Shown: one piece after another, positions 10,084-19,066 of the stretch | How the letters are laid out: each line of letters starts with the position of its first letter | Numbering within the stretch: the first letter of the stretch is position 1 | NCBI RefSeq assembly: GCF_000281895.1 | Contig: NZ_CM001558.1 | Coordinates: 2,794,556-2,858,555, forward strand | Source of the DNA: Pseudomonas fluorescens Q2-87 | GTDB lineage: Bacteria > Pseudomonadota > Gammaproteobacteria > Pseudomonadales > Pseudomonadaceae | DNA length: 64,000 nucleotides | Reading direction: 5' to 3' | The notes under the pieces: model-generated | The model's database searches: none | What the model saw: only the letters and a program-made list of their open reading frames with translations | Told to the model about the DNA's origin: nothing | Made by a program: the position numbers and the translations under genes

Positions 10084-10113
10084 GAGTGCTTACTCTTATG
10101 CGACGCATTCCCT

Positions 10114-10226
10114 GTGGCGAGGGAGCTTGCTCCCGCTGGACCGCGCAGCGGGCCCATGTCGAGAGGCAATCCTTCTGATCGCCAGGGCGGGCTTCACCCG
10201 CCAGCGGGAGCAAGCTCCCTCGCCAC
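10114..10226. repeat. REPIN between mtlE and mtlF
   Basis: The left arm is GTGGCGAGGGAGCTTGCTCCCGC and the right arm its inverse, CCAGCGGGAGC to CTCCCTCGCCAC. It occupies most of the 163-bp gap after the binding-protein gene. In ABC operons such palindromes can protect the upstream message and raise the binding protein relative to the permease; that role here is inferred. Confidence 0.9.
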
Positions 10227-10246
10227 AAATGGATGTCTACTAGCTT

Positions 10247-11557
10247 TTATTTGGGATACCCGGCGCGCTTCATCTCGCGCTCAGTGGTGGACTGCGCAGC
10301 GGTCAGCGCCTGGTCCACGCTCTGCTGGCCGGTGAGCGCACCGGAGAAGAACTTGCCCACCTGGGTGCCGATGGCCTGGAACTCGGGAATGGTCACCAAC
10401 TGGATGCCGACGTAGGGCACCGGCTTGAGGGTTGGCGATTTCGGGTCGGCGACTTTCAGCGACTCCAGCGTCACCTTGGCAAACGGCGCGGCCTTCATGT
10501 ATTCATCGCTGTAGGTCGAGGTGCGAGTGCCAGGTGGAACGTTGGCGATGCCATCGGTCTTGGCGACCAACTGGCCGTATTCCTTGGAGGTCGCCCAGGT
10601 GGTGAAGACCGTGGCGGCGTCCTTGGCTTTGGAACTGGCGGGGATGGCCAGCGACCAGGAATACATCCACGAGGTGCCTTTGTCGGTTTTTTCGTGGGGG
10701 GCGAAGGTGAATCCGACGTGATCGGCCACCTTGCTCTGGGTCTTGTCGGTGACGAACGAACCGGCGACGCTGGCATCGACCCAGATCGCGCACTTGCCGC
10801 TGTTGAACAGCGCCAGGTTTTCGTTGAAGCCGTTGCTGGAAGCACCCGGCGGGCCGGATTTCTTCATGTTGTCGACGTAGAAGTTCAGCGCGTCCTTCCA
10901 CTCGGGCCCATTGAATTGCGGCTGCCATTTTTCATCGAACCAACGCGCGCCGAAGCCGTTGGCCAGGGTAGTGATCAGCGCCATGTTCTCGCCCCAGCCG
11001 GCCTTGCCCCGCAGGCACAGGCCATATTGTTCCTTGGTCTTGTCGGTGAGTTTTTCGGCGAACTCACCGATCTGGCTCCAGGTCGGGTGCTCGGGCATGG
11101 TCAGCCCGGCGTCCTTGAACAGGTCGGTGCGGTAATAGGTGATCGAACTTTCGGCATAGAACGGCAAGGCGTAGAGCGAACCTTTGACCGACAAGCCGTC
11201 ACGCACGGAAGGGAAAACGTCCTCCAGGTCGTAGGAGGCGGGTAGATCCTTCATCGGTTCCAGCCAGCCCTTGGCGCCCCAAAGTGCAGCTTCGTACATG
11301 CCAATGGTCAGAACGTCGAACTGCCCGCCCTGGGTGGCGATGTCGGTGGTCAGGCGCTGGCGCAGGACGTTTTCTTCAAGCACCACCCAGTTCAGCTTGA
11401 TGTCCGGGTGCTCGGCCTCGAAAGTTTTCGAAAGCTTTTGCATGCGGATCATGTCGCTGTTGTTGACGGTGGCAATGGTGAGGGTCTGTGCGCCGAAACT
11501 GACGCTGCTGAGGGTCATGCAGGTGGAGACAAGCAGAGCTTTTACCGAAGGTTTCAT
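10247..11557 (-). CDS. mtlE: Mannitol/polyol ABC transporter substrate-binding protein
   Basis: The 436-residue family 1 solute-binding protein has a cleavable signal peptide (MKPSVKALLVSTCMTLSSVSFGAQ) and begins the mature protein with LTIATVNNSDMIRMQKLSKTFEAEHPDIKL, the typical sugar-binding start. In the periplasm it delivers mannitol, glucitol or arabitol to MtlFGK. A strong Shine-Dalgarno (AAAGGAG) precedes the ATG. It is the first gene of the operon, 205 bp downstream of mtlR. Confidence 0.95.
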   Translation of the reverse strand: MKPSVKALLVSTCMTLSSVSFGAQTLTIATVNNSDMIRMQKLSKTFEAEHPDIKLNWVVLEENVLRQRLTTDIATQGGQFDVLTIGMYEAALWGAKGWLEPMKDLPASYDLEDVFPSVRDGLSVKGSLYALPFYAESSITYYRTDLFKDAGLTMPEHPTWSQIGEFAEKLTDKTKEQYGLCLRGKAGWGENMALITTLANGFGARWFDEKWQPQFNGPEWKDALNFYVDNMKKSGPPGASSNGFNENLALFNSGKCAIWVDASVAGSFVTDKTQSKVADHVGFTFAPHEKTDKGTSWMYSWSLAIPASSKAKDAATVFTTWATSKEYGQLVAKTDGIANVPPGTRTSTYSDEYMKAAPFAKVTLESLKVADPKSPTLKPVPYVGIQLVTIPEFQAIGTQVGKFFSGALTGQQSVDQALTAAQSTTEREMKRAGYPK

Positions 11558-11659
11558 CGCGCACTCCTTTTCCGCGCCAGGGGCTGCAGAAGGACAGTTA
11601 TTGTTTTTGTGTCTTCCGGATGAAGGGAAGAATGTGCGCTGATTACAGCCCTCAATGAA

Positions 11660-11720
11660 CGGCGTGACAAATCATCCGTCGCACTTGTGCTGATACTTTT
11701 TTGCACTGGGCGGGGTGGCC
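11660..11720 (-). promoter_or_regulatory. Candidate mtlE promoter region with MtlR half-sites
   Basis: The 205-bp gap between mtlR and mtlE contains GCAC-TT-GTGC (an inverted repeat at about 11681-11690), another TTGCAC about 20 bp away, and T/A-rich stretches. MtlR of P. fluorescens is known to activate mtlE from several sites upstream. The exact sites here are my guess from repeated GCAC cores. Confidence 0.3.
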
Positions 11721-11762
11721 GCTTGTCAGTACAGGCCAACAAAGACCCCCGGTGGAGAAACG

Positions 11763-12668
11763 TCAGCCCTGGTTCTGCTCGGTCAACCGCTGCACTGCCA
11801 GACGCCGATAATGGGAAGGCGTCATGCCCTTGAGCTGCTGGAAGCGCCGGTTGAAATTGGAAATATTGTTGAAACCCGATTCAAAGCACACGTCGGTCAC
11901 CGGTTTGTCGCCGTCGGCCAGCAGTTCGCAGGATTTACTGATGCGCAGGCGATTGACGAACTCGATGAAACAACGGCCAGTCGCCTGTTTGAATACGCGG
12001 CTGAAATAGGTGGGTTTCATGCCCAAGTGCTCGGCGACTTCTTCCAGGGACAGTTCCCGGGCGTAGTGGGCAAAGATGTAGTCCACCGCGCGGTTGGTGC
12101 GGTCGATGCTGTGTTCGTCCGCCGATTGCGGCGCGGTGGCGCCGGACAGCAACTGATAGTCATCCGAGGCGGCCAGAAGCTCCATCAGGATGAAAAAATG
12201 TCCCAGCCGGCTCATGCCCTGGGAATCGGCGATGCGCTGCATCAGCACCATCGCCTGGCGGATCGTGCGTTTGCAGCGAAACTCGATGCCGTATTGGGCG
12301 CGTTCGAGCAGCGGGGCGACGGTCTTGAGTTCCGCGAACACCTGGTGGCCGCTCTCGAACAATTCGTCGGTGAAGTTCACCAGCATGTCGCGCTTGGCGA
12401 CCACTTCGTCCTCGGCGACCTGGCTGATCCAGTTATGGGGCAGGTTGGGGCCGGTAAGGAACAACGATTGGGGATAGAAGTTGCCGATGTAATCGCCGAT
12501 GAAGACCTTGCCGGAGCTGGCGACGATCAGGTGCAGTTCGTATTCCTTGTGGAAATGCCAGCGCACCAGCGGGCAAGGAAAACCGTGCTGGCGGTAGATG
12601 ATGGAGCGTCCGTCGTGGTCGTCCATCAACTCGTAGGAGGGGTCGGTGACTCTGGCTGTTCGGGTCAT
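11763..12668 (-). CDS. mtlR: AraC-family activator of the mannitol operon
   Basis: The 301-residue regulator has an N-terminal cupin-like sensing domain (GFPCPLVRWHFHKEYELHLIV) and a C-terminal pair of helix-turn-helix motifs: LSLEEVAEHLGMKPTYFSRVFKQATG and VTDVCFESGFNNISNFNRRFQQLKG, followed by the family signature MTPSHYRR. The length matches MtlR of P. fluorescens, which activates mtlE on mannitol, sorbitol or arabitol. I used the ATG at 12668; the frame is open upstream, but the added residues are arginine- and serine-rich and look non-coding. It is transcribed in the same direction as the operon it controls. Confidence 0.92.
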   Translation of the reverse strand: MTRTARVTDPSYELMDDHDGRSIIYRQHGFPCPLVRWHFHKEYELHLIVASSGKVFIGDYIGNFYPQSLFLTGPNLPHNWISQVAEDEVVAKRDMLVNFTDELFESGHQVFAELKTVAPLLERAQYGIEFRCKRTIRQAMVLMQRIADSQGMSRLGHFFILMELLAASDDYQLLSGATAPQSADEHSIDRTNRAVDYIFAHYARELSLEEVAEHLGMKPTYFSRVFKQATGRCFIEFVNRLRISKSCELLADGDKPVTDVCFESGFNNISNFNRRFQQLKGMTPSHYRRLAVQRLTEQNQG

Positions 12669-12724
12669 GAGCCTGGCGCTTTTATTGTTTTCGCCGCTGG
12701 ATAATGCCCCCTTCGTCGCGCAGG

Positions 12725-12751
12725 TGCCAGTCCGGATAGCGCGGACTGGCA
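12725..12751. repeat. Perfect 10-bp hairpin between the glycosyltransferase gene and mtlR
   Basis: TGCCAGTCCG (12725-12734) and CGGACTGGCA (12742-12751) form a perfect stem over a 7-nt loop, 17 bp after the glycosyltransferase stop. There is no T-tract, so it may slow or end transcription only with help, or be a solitary palindrome. Confidence 0.45.
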
Positions 12752-12768
12752 GGGGCTTCCCGCCCGGC

Positions 12769-14061
12769 CTAGCTGTTGCGGTTCTTTTCTTCGATCCACT
12801 GGGACATGTATTGGGTGCTCTTATGCTGGTGGTGACGCAGCATGCTGCCGATGAAGTTGTCGCGACGTAGCTGCGCCAGATTCCCACGGCAGGCGTGAAT
12901 GCGCTCGATCAGCGCCGGGCCATGGACCTGCCGCTGATAGCGGCTCGCCAGCAGCGCGAGGCCGGCATCCTGGGCGTGGGCCCAGCGCGCCTGGTCGCCA
13001 TAGAGTTGCACCGCCGCATCGGCGATGGCGCTGGCGCTCTGGCCGATTGCCCCAGGCCAGGGCATTTCGCCGCCCATGGCTTCGGCGCCGATGGGCGTGG
13101 TGACGTTCGGTGTGCCGCAGAGCATGGCGTCGATCAGCTTGCCCTTGATACCGGCGCCGAAACGCAGCGGTGCCAGGCAGATGCGCGCCGCCGACATGAC
13201 CTGCAAGGCATCTTCGGCCCAGTTCATGATGTGAAACCCTTGGGCTGGATTATGCAGCGCGGCGGCCTTGGGCGGTGTATAGGCGCCGTACAGATGCAAC
13301 TGAACGCCGGGTAACTGTTGTCGGATCAGCGGCCAGACGGCGTTTTTCATCCAGAGCACGGCATCCCAGTTCGGCGCGTGGCGAAAGTTGCCAATGCTCA
13401 GGAAATGCGCTCGGTCTTCGAACGGCACCAGCGGTTGGTCGGGCAGGTCCAGCATCAACGGGCACCAATGCAACAGGCTGCGGGGCAGGTTGAAGTGCTC
13501 CACCAGCAGCTCGATTTCCACTTCCGACACCATCAGGTTGAGATCACAGCGCAACAGCGCGGCAATCTCTCGCTTGGCCAGGTCGGTGCCGGCCATCAAC
13601 TCGAACTCTTCGCGCAGGGCCGGGGCAAACAGGTCGCTGAAGTCCTCGCCGGCGTCGGGCGCCTTCAAACGCTGCTTGAGCCGTTCATGCCGGGCGTGGC
13701 GCAAGCTCTGCAAGTCGGAGGTTTCCAGCACGCGCAAGGCGCCGGGACAATGTTTCTCGACCCGCCAGCCGAATTGTTCCTCCATCATGAACTGGTCGAA
13801 CAAGACGATATCCGGGGTCAATTCTGTAATGAACCCATCGAAACTGCTGTTGTTCAGCTCGATAGGCACCTCGCGGATACCCAGCGCGACCAGGTCGGCG
13901 CGGTGCTCGCCCGGACCCGCGGGGCTGCTGAAGGTGATCTCCCAGCCTTGCCCGAGGAAAGCTTCCAGAATCTGCATGACGTGCCCGCTGGCCGCCGATG
14001 AGCGGGGCTCAGGCCAGACATAGCCGATGACCAGGACCTTAAGGGCGTTGGGATGAGGCAT
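12769..14061 (-). CDS. Glycosyltransferase, GT-B fold
   Basis: The 430-residue protein begins KVLVIGYVWPEPRSSAASGHVMQILEAFLGQGWEITFSSP, the N-terminal Rossmann half of a GT-B enzyme. The C-terminal nucleotide-sugar half runs from about residue 220 (HFLSIGNFRHAPNWDAV) and contains LAPLRFGAGIKGKLIDAMLCGTPNVTT, the acceptor-loop and Glu region of GT4-like transferases. It has no signal peptide and is probably cytoplasmic. The acceptor is unknown. It lies beside a receiver protein and the signalling island, but a functional link is only suggested by proximity. Confidence 0.8.
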   Translation of the reverse strand: MPHPNALKVLVIGYVWPEPRSSAASGHVMQILEAFLGQGWEITFSSPAGPGEHRADLVALGIREVPIELNNSSFDGFITELTPDIVLFDQFMMEEQFGWRVEKHCPGALRVLETSDLQSLRHARHERLKQRLKAPDAGEDFSDLFAPALREEFELMAGTDLAKREIAALLRCDLNLMVSEVEIELLVEHFNLPRSLLHWCPLMLDLPDQPLVPFEDRAHFLSIGNFRHAPNWDAVLWMKNAVWPLIRQQLPGVQLHLYGAYTPPKAAALHNPAQGFHIMNWAEDALQVMSAARICLAPLRFGAGIKGKLIDAMLCGTPNVTTPIGAEAMGGEMPWPGAIGQSASAIADAAVQLYGDQARWAHAQDAGLALLASRYQRQVHGPALIERIHACRGNLAQLRRDNFIGSMLRHHQHKSTQYMSQWIEEKNRNS

Positions 14062-14138
14062 GAGCGAGCAATTCCTGGAAGCGATTCAGGCGCGTTCGGC
14101 GCGCGGGGCGCCGATAGTGAACAACAATGCGCCTGGGC

Positions 14139-14510
14139 TCAAGGAAGAATGCTTTTGACCTTGTCGCGCAACTGGTCAATGGAAAACGGCTTGCCGATGA
14201 CCGCCATGCCGGCGGGGACATCGATACTCTCGGCATAACCACTGGCAAACAGGACCGGCAGCTGCGGCCGGATCGCTAGCGCCTGCTTCGCCAGCTCGCG
14301 ACCGTCCATGACCGGCAGGCCGACATCCGTCATCATCAGGGCGATGGGCTGCGCCTGGTTGCGCAGGAATTCCAGCGCCTGCTCACAACCGTCCGCTTCC
14401 AGTACCCGATATTCCAACTCTTCGAGCACGTCGACGATCAACATCCGCACGATGTCGTCGTCTTCAACGACAAGAATGGTGGGTGCGGTGACAGCGGCTG
14501 GCATGGACAT
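14139..14510 (-). CDS. Stand-alone response-regulator receiver domain
   Basis: The 123-residue CheY-like protein has the acidic pocket VVEDDDIV near residue 16, the phospho-acceptor in MMTDVGLPVMDGREL near residue 62, the switch FASGYAE, and the lysine in IGKPFS. There is no output domain. It is divergent from the large hybrid kinase gene, so it could be a phosphate target or sink of that system. An in-frame ATG two codons later is an alternative start. Confidence 0.88.
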   Translation of the reverse strand: MSMPAAVTAPTILVVEDDDIVRMLIVDVLEELEYRVLEADGCEQALEFLRNQAQPIALMMTDVGLPVMDGRELAKQALAIRPQLPVLFASGYAESIDVPAGMAVIGKPFSIDQLRDKVKSILP

Positions 14511-14768
14511 GTAGGTATTCTCGAAAAGATGGGGCGGGACGGGCTACGAAACAAAAGCCACATGCATGAGTAAATGACAACGCTGCACAAGTTCCCTGGG
14601 TTGTACAAGAAAGGATCTATAGTACAAGAGCTGACAAGGATAGTCGCATCCTTGCTACAGGCAGATCGCCGTGGGAATTGTGCCTTCGATTCACCAGAAA
14701 TTGTGGATCCAGGCCGTGGCTTTCGGGCACACTCCATGGTTTTTCAACTGTCCACCAAGGCCTTTACC
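14511..14768. promoter_or_regulatory. Divergent control region of the signalling island
   Basis: These 258 bp separate the receiver gene (minus) from the hybrid kinase (plus). A CTATAGT element at 14617-14623 resembles a stress-sigma -10, and TTGTACAA (14601-14608) with AGTACAAG (14621-14628) looks like a repeated half-site. No gene was found; the frame to the right is open upstream of 14769 but does not resemble the protein family. Confidence 0.3.
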
Positions 14769-17700
14769 ATGAAGCCATCGTCTTCGGTCGACGAGCAAAG
14801 CTTTCGCAAGCTCCTGAGTCGCAATATCAGCCTGCCGCTGGGCATTGGTGCGCTCAGCGCGGTGTTTTTCATTGTGCTGATCACCTACCTGCTCTCGGTG
14901 ATCCAGTGGGTTGGGCACACTGACCGGGTGATCAACAATGCCAACGAAGCGCTCAAGTTGAGCGTGGACCTGGAAACCGGCATGCGTGGCTTTCTGTTGA
15001 GCGGCGACGAGCATTTTCTCGACCCCTATGAAATCGCCAAGCCACGCATTGCGGTTGCGCTGGACACATTGCTGGAATTGACAGCCGACAACCCCATCCA
15101 GACCGATCGCCTGCACCAGATACAAGCGCTCCAGGTCGAATGGGACAAATACGCCCAAGGCCTGATCGAACTGCAACGCAGCAGCGGCGATTACCGGGGG
15201 GCGGTGAAGGCCGGACATGGCAAGCGCCTGACCGATGAAATTCGCAAGGCCTTCGAAGACATCGTCGAAACCGAACAGCACCTGCGCACCGCGCGCAATG
15301 AGGACGTGCGCTTCACCACGATCTCAAGCATCGCCTTGTACCTGCTGTTCGTGGCGGCCGTCAGCGGATTGCTGGCCTATATTGGTCGCCGGGATCTGTT
15401 GAATCTTTCCAGCAGCTACAGCGCCAGCCTGAAAATCCAGCAACAGAGCGCCCAGCGCCTGGAGAAGCAGGCCTGGCTGCGCAATGGCCAGACGCAACTG
15501 GCCGAACAGGTCCTGGGGCAACTGACCCTGAACGTGTTGGGTCGCAACATCCTGCAGTTTTGTGCCCAATACCTGGGGTGCGTCGTGGCTGTACTTTATT
15601 CGCGTGAAGAAAACGGCGTCCTGCAATGCGTCGCCACGTATGGCATGTCCCGGGAAGAGGAGGAACGGCACCAGGTTATTCTCGATGCAGAAGGCATTGT
15701 CGGGCAGGCCGTGCGGCAGGGGCATCCCATCCGCCTGGACGATGTACCGAGTGATTACCTGAAAGTCAGCTCCGGGCTCGGCCAGGGACTGCCCAACAGC
15801 GTGCTGGTGGTGCCGACGAGCGATGACGACCGGATCAATGGTGTCGTCGAACTGGGCTTCCTGCGGCCGTTGACCGAGCGTGACATCGAACTGCTGGAGC
15901 TGATTGCCGGCAATATCGGCACTTCCATCGAAGCGGCTCGCTATCGCCAGCGTTTGCAGGAGGTTCTGGCCGAAACCCAGCAGTTGAACGAAGAACTGCA
16001 GGTCCAGCAGGAAGAGCTCAAGACTGCCAACGAAGAGCTGGAAGAACAGTCGCGCATCCTCAAGGAATCCCAGGCCCACCTGGAGACCCAGCAGCAGGAA
16101 CTGGAACAGACCAACGAGCAACTGGCCGAGCAGCGCGATGCCATGGACCAGAAAAATACCGAGTTGAACCTGGCCCAAATCCAGTTGCAGGAACGCGCCG
16201 AAGAGTTGCAGCGTTCGAGCAAGTACAAGTCCGAATTCCTCGCCAACATGTCCCATGAACTGCGCACGCCGCTCAACAGCTCGCTGATCCTCTCCAAGCT
16301 GCTGGCGGAAAACCCGCAGAGCAACCTCAGCGACGAGCAGGTCAAGTTTGCCGAATCGATCTATTCGGCCGGCAACGACCTGCTGAACCTGATCAACGAC
16401 ATTCTCGATATTTCCAAGGTCGAGGCCGGAAAACTCGAGGTCCGCCCGGAAAACACCAGCGTGCCGCGGCTGGTGGAGGGCTTACGGGATATGTTCATGC
16501 CGCTGGCGGCTGATAAAGGCCTGCATTTCGAGGTCCAGTTGCTGCCGGACGCACCATCGATGCTGTACACCGACCGCCAGCGCCTGGAGCAGGTGATCAA
16601 GAACCTGCTGTCCAACGCCGTGAAATTCACCGAGCAAGGGGCCGTCAGCTTGACCGTGGCCGGCCAGCCCGGCTCGGGCATTGCGTTCATCGTGCGCGAT
16701 TCGGGAATTGGTATCGCCGCTGACCAACAGCAAAGCATTTTCGAGGCCTTCCGCCAGGCCGACGGCACGACTAACCGTCGTTACGGCGGCACCGGCCTGG
16801 GTCTGTCGATTTCTCGGGACCTGGCCACGCTGCTGGGTGGTTCGATCTCTGTTTCCAGCGAACCGGGGCAGGGCAGTGTGTTTACGCTGGTATTGCCTGA
16901 GCGCTACATCGAGCCCGGCGAGACGCCCCGGGCGCCCAGGACGTTCACCCCGACGGCGACTGTGTCGGCAACGGCTGCGCAAAAGACCGTGCCTGTGCCG
17001 TTGATTGCCGACGTGGAACCGCCAATTGCTCGATTCGCCGATGATCGGGACAAAGCCCCGTTCGATACCCGATGCATCCTGGTAATCGAAGACGAACCCA
17101 AGTTCGCCCGGATTCTGTTCGACCTGGCCCACGAACTCGGTTATCAGTGCCTGGTGGCCCACGGTGCCGATGAGGGCTTCGACCTGGCATCGCAACTGAG
17201 CCCCGACGCGATCCTGTTGGACATGCGTCTGCCAGATCATTCCGGGCTCACGGTGTTGCAGCGGCTCAAGGAGCAGGCGGCTACCCGGCATATCCCGGTT
17301 CATGTGATTTCCGTGGAGGACCGCGTCGAAGCCGCGATGCACATGGGCGCCATCGGCTATGCGGTCAAGCCGACGACCCGTGAAGAACTCAAAGATGTGT
17401 TCGCTCGCCTTGAAGCCAAGCTCACCCAGAAGGTCAAACGGGTGCTGCTGGTGGAAGACGACGACTTGCAGCGCGACAGCATTACCCGCCTGATCGGCGA
17501 CGATGACATCGAAATCACTGCCGTTGGCCTAGCCCAGCAAGCCCTGGACCTGCTTCGCGCGAATATCTACGACTGCATGATCATCGACCTCAAGCTCCCC
17601 GACATGCTGGGCAACGACTTGCTCAAGCGCATGTCCACGGAGGACATCTGTTCATTTCCGCCGGTTATCGTCTACACCGGGCGCAACCTGACCCGCGATG

Positions 17701-18251
17701 AGGAAGCCGAGCTGCGCAGGTATTCACGCTCGATCATCATCAAGGGTGCCCGTTCGCCGGAGCGCTTGCTGGATGAAGTGACACTCTTTCTGCACAAAGT
17801 CGAATCGCGGTTGTCCCATGAACGTCAACGGATGCTCAAGACTGCCCGCAGCCGGGACAAGGTATTTGAAGGCCGTAAAGTGCTGTTGGTGGACGATGAT
17901 GTGCGCAACATCTTCGCCCTGACCAGCGCCCTGGAGGCGAAGGGGGCCATTGTCGTCATCGGCCGTAACGGCCTGGAGGCGATCGAGCGCCTGAACGAAC
18001 AGGATGACATCGACCTGGTGCTGATGGACGTGATGATGCCCGAGATGGATGGTTTCGAAGCCACCGCGCTGATCCGCAAGGACCCGCGCTGGCGCAAATT
18101 GCCGATCATTGCTGTCACGGCCAAGGCCATGAAGGATGATCAGGAACGTTGCCTGGCGGCGGGCTCCAATGATTACCTGGCCAAACCGATCGACCTGGAT
18201 CGTCTGTTCTCGCTGATTCGCGTGTGGTTGCCGAATATGGAAAGAATTTAG
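14769..18251 (+). CDS. Hybrid sensor histidine kinase: CHASE3-GAF-HisKA-HATPase-REC-REC-REC
   Basis: The 1160-residue membrane kinase has a first membrane segment at about 22-45, a periplasmic CHASE3 domain (LETGMRGFLLSGDEHFLDP) to about 180, a second segment at about 185-205, GAF at about 240-380, and a Gln/Glu-rich coiled coil at about 385-485. The HisKA motif MSHELRTPLN has its phospho-His at about 496. The ATPase has GTGLGLSISRDLA. Three receivers start near 768 (VIEDEPKF), 890 (VEDDDLQ) and 1036 (VDDDVRN). ATG 14769 fits the N-terminus of the family; the frame is open to 14574 without similarity. The stop shares one base with the next GTG. It should feed phosphate to its own receivers and perhaps to the small receivers nearby. 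Confidence 0.93.
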   Translation: MKPSSSVDEQSFRKLLSRNISLPLGIGALSAVFFIVLITYLLSVIQWVGHTDRVINNANEALKLSVDLETGMRGFLLSGDEHFLDPYEIAKPRIAVALDTLLELTADNPIQTDRLHQIQALQVEWDKYAQGLIELQRSSGDYRGAVKAGHGKRLTDEIRKAFEDIVETEQHLRTARNEDVRFTTISSIALYLLFVAAVSGLLAYIGRRDLLNLSSSYSASLKIQQQSAQRLEKQAWLRNGQTQLAEQVLGQLTLNVLGRNILQFCAQYLGCVVAVLYSREENGVLQCVATYGMSREEEERHQVILDAEGIVGQAVRQGHPIRLDDVPSDYLKVSSGLGQGLPNSVLVVPTSDDDRINGVVELGFLRPLTERDIELLELIAGNIGTSIEAARYRQRLQEVLAETQQLNEELQVQQEELKTANEELEEQSRILKESQAHLETQQQELEQTNEQLAEQRDAMDQKNTELNLAQIQLQERAEELQRSSKYKSEFLANMSHELRTPLNSSLILSKLLAENPQSNLSDEQVKFAESIYSAGNDLLNLINDILDISKVEAGKLEVRPENTSVPRLVEGLRDMFMPLAADKGLHFEVQLLPDAPSMLYTDRQRLEQVIKNLLSNAVKFTEQGAVSLTVAGQPGSGIAFIVRDSGIGIAADQQQSIFEAFRQADGTTNRRYGGTGLGLSISRDLATLLGGSISVSSEPGQGSVFTLVLPERYIEPGETPRAPRTFTPTATVSATAAQKTVPVPLIADVEPPIARFADDRDKAPFDTRCILVIEDEPKFARILFDLAHELGYQCLVAHGADEGFDLASQLSPDAILLDMRLPDHSGLTVLQRLKEQAATRHIPVHVISVEDRVEAAMHMGAIGYAVKPTTREELKDVFARLEAKLTQKVKRVLLVEDDDLQRDSITRLIGDDDIEITAVGLAQQALDLLRANIYDCMIIDLKLPDMLGNDLLKRMSTEDICSFPPVIVYTGRNLTRDEEAELRRYSRSIIIKGARSPERLLDEVTLFLHKVESRLSHERQRMLKTARSRDKVFEGRKVLLVDDDVRNIFALTSALEAKGAIVVIGRNGLEAIERLNEQDDIDLVLMDVMMPEMDGFEATALIRKDPRWRKLPIIAVTAKAMKDDQERCLAAGSNDYLAKPIDLDRLFSLIRVWLPNMERI

Positions 18252-19066
18252 TGGAACGTGACAGCGACATTGAACTGCGTTTGTTGATCGAAGCGATCTA
18301 CCTGAAGTACAGCTACGATTTTCGCGATTACTCCGGTGCATCCATCAAGCGCCGGGTGCACCATGCGCTCGGCCAGTTCGAGTGCAAGACCATCTCGGCG
18401 CTGCAGGAACGCGTGCTGCACGACCCGGGTGCCTTCATGCAGTTGCTGCAGTTGCTGACGATCCCTGTCAGCGAAATGTTTCGCGACCCCACGCATTTCC
18501 TGGCGATCCGCGAGGAGGTGGTACCGCTGCTGCGGACCTACCCGTCGATCAAGATCTGGATCGCCGGTTGCAGCACAGGGGAGGAGGTGTATTCCATGGC
18601 GATCCTGCTGCGCGAAGAAGGCCTGCTGGACCGCACGCTGATCTATGCCACCGACATCAATCCGCGCTCGCTGGAAAAAGCCAAGCAGGGCATCTTTTCC
18701 CTGGACAACGTGCGGGCCTACACCCAGAACTATCAGCGCGCAGGCGGGCGGCGATCATTTGCCGACTATTACACGGCTGCCTACGATTACGCGATGTTCG
18801 ACAGGACGCTGTGCGAGAACGTGACATTTGCCGATCACAGCCTGGCGACCGACAGTGTGTTCTCAGAAACTCAATTAATTTCATGTCGTAATGTATTGAT
18901 ATATTTTAATAAAAAGCTTCAAGATCGTGCCTTCGGGCTGTTTCATGAGTCGCTTTGCCACCGCGGATTTCTGGTACTGGGCAGCAAGGAGACGTTGGAT
19001 TTTTCTTCTTTCGGCGCCCAATTCGAACCGTTGGTCAAGCAGGAACGGATCTATCGCAAGTTATGA
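18251..19066 (+). CDS. cheR: CheR-type chemoreceptor glutamate methyltransferase
   Basis: The 271-residue protein has the CheR N-terminal helical domain followed by the SAM-binding domain (IAGCSTGEEVYSMAI, about 104-118; DINPRSLEKAKQGIF; LISCRNVLIYFNKKLQ). I start at GTG 18251, which overlaps the kinase stop and follows GGAAAG; GTG 18224 is the alternative. It normally methylates receptor glutamates with SAM, but no receptor gene is in the window. An odd 66-bp patch at 18861-18926, covering the conserved ISCRNVLIYF motif, is only about 24 % GC and uses TTA, ATA, AAT and TTT codons that are rare here. Confidence 0.93.
   Translation: MERDSDIELRLLIEAIYLKYSYDFRDYSGASIKRRVHHALGQFECKTISALQERVLHDPGAFMQLLQLLTIPVSEMFRDPTHFLAIREEVVPLLRTYPSIKIWIAGCSTGEEVYSMAILLREEGLLDRTLIYATDINPRSLEKAKQGIFSLDNVRAYTQNYQRAGGRRSFADYYTAAYDYAMFDRTLCENVTFADHSLATDSVFSETQLISCRNVLIYFNKKLQDRAFGLFHESLCHRGFLVLGSKETLDFSSFGAQFEPLVKQERIYRKL
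18861..18926 (+). other. AT-rich, rare-codon patch inside cheR
   Basis: By hand count 16 of 66 bases are G or C, inside a region that is visibly GC-rich on both sides. The reading frame and a conserved protein motif are intact across it, so this is not an insertion or sequencing break. Confidence 0.8.

Noticed and set aside
14574..14768. N-terminal extension of the large hybrid kinase
   Set aside because: The 65 extra residues lack similarity to the family and cover the likely promoter region; the membrane segment follows the ATG at 14769 at the usual distance.
18861..18926. AT-rich patch as an inserted mobile element
   Set aside because: The reading frame and a conserved CheR motif run through it, with no repeats or duplications at its edges.
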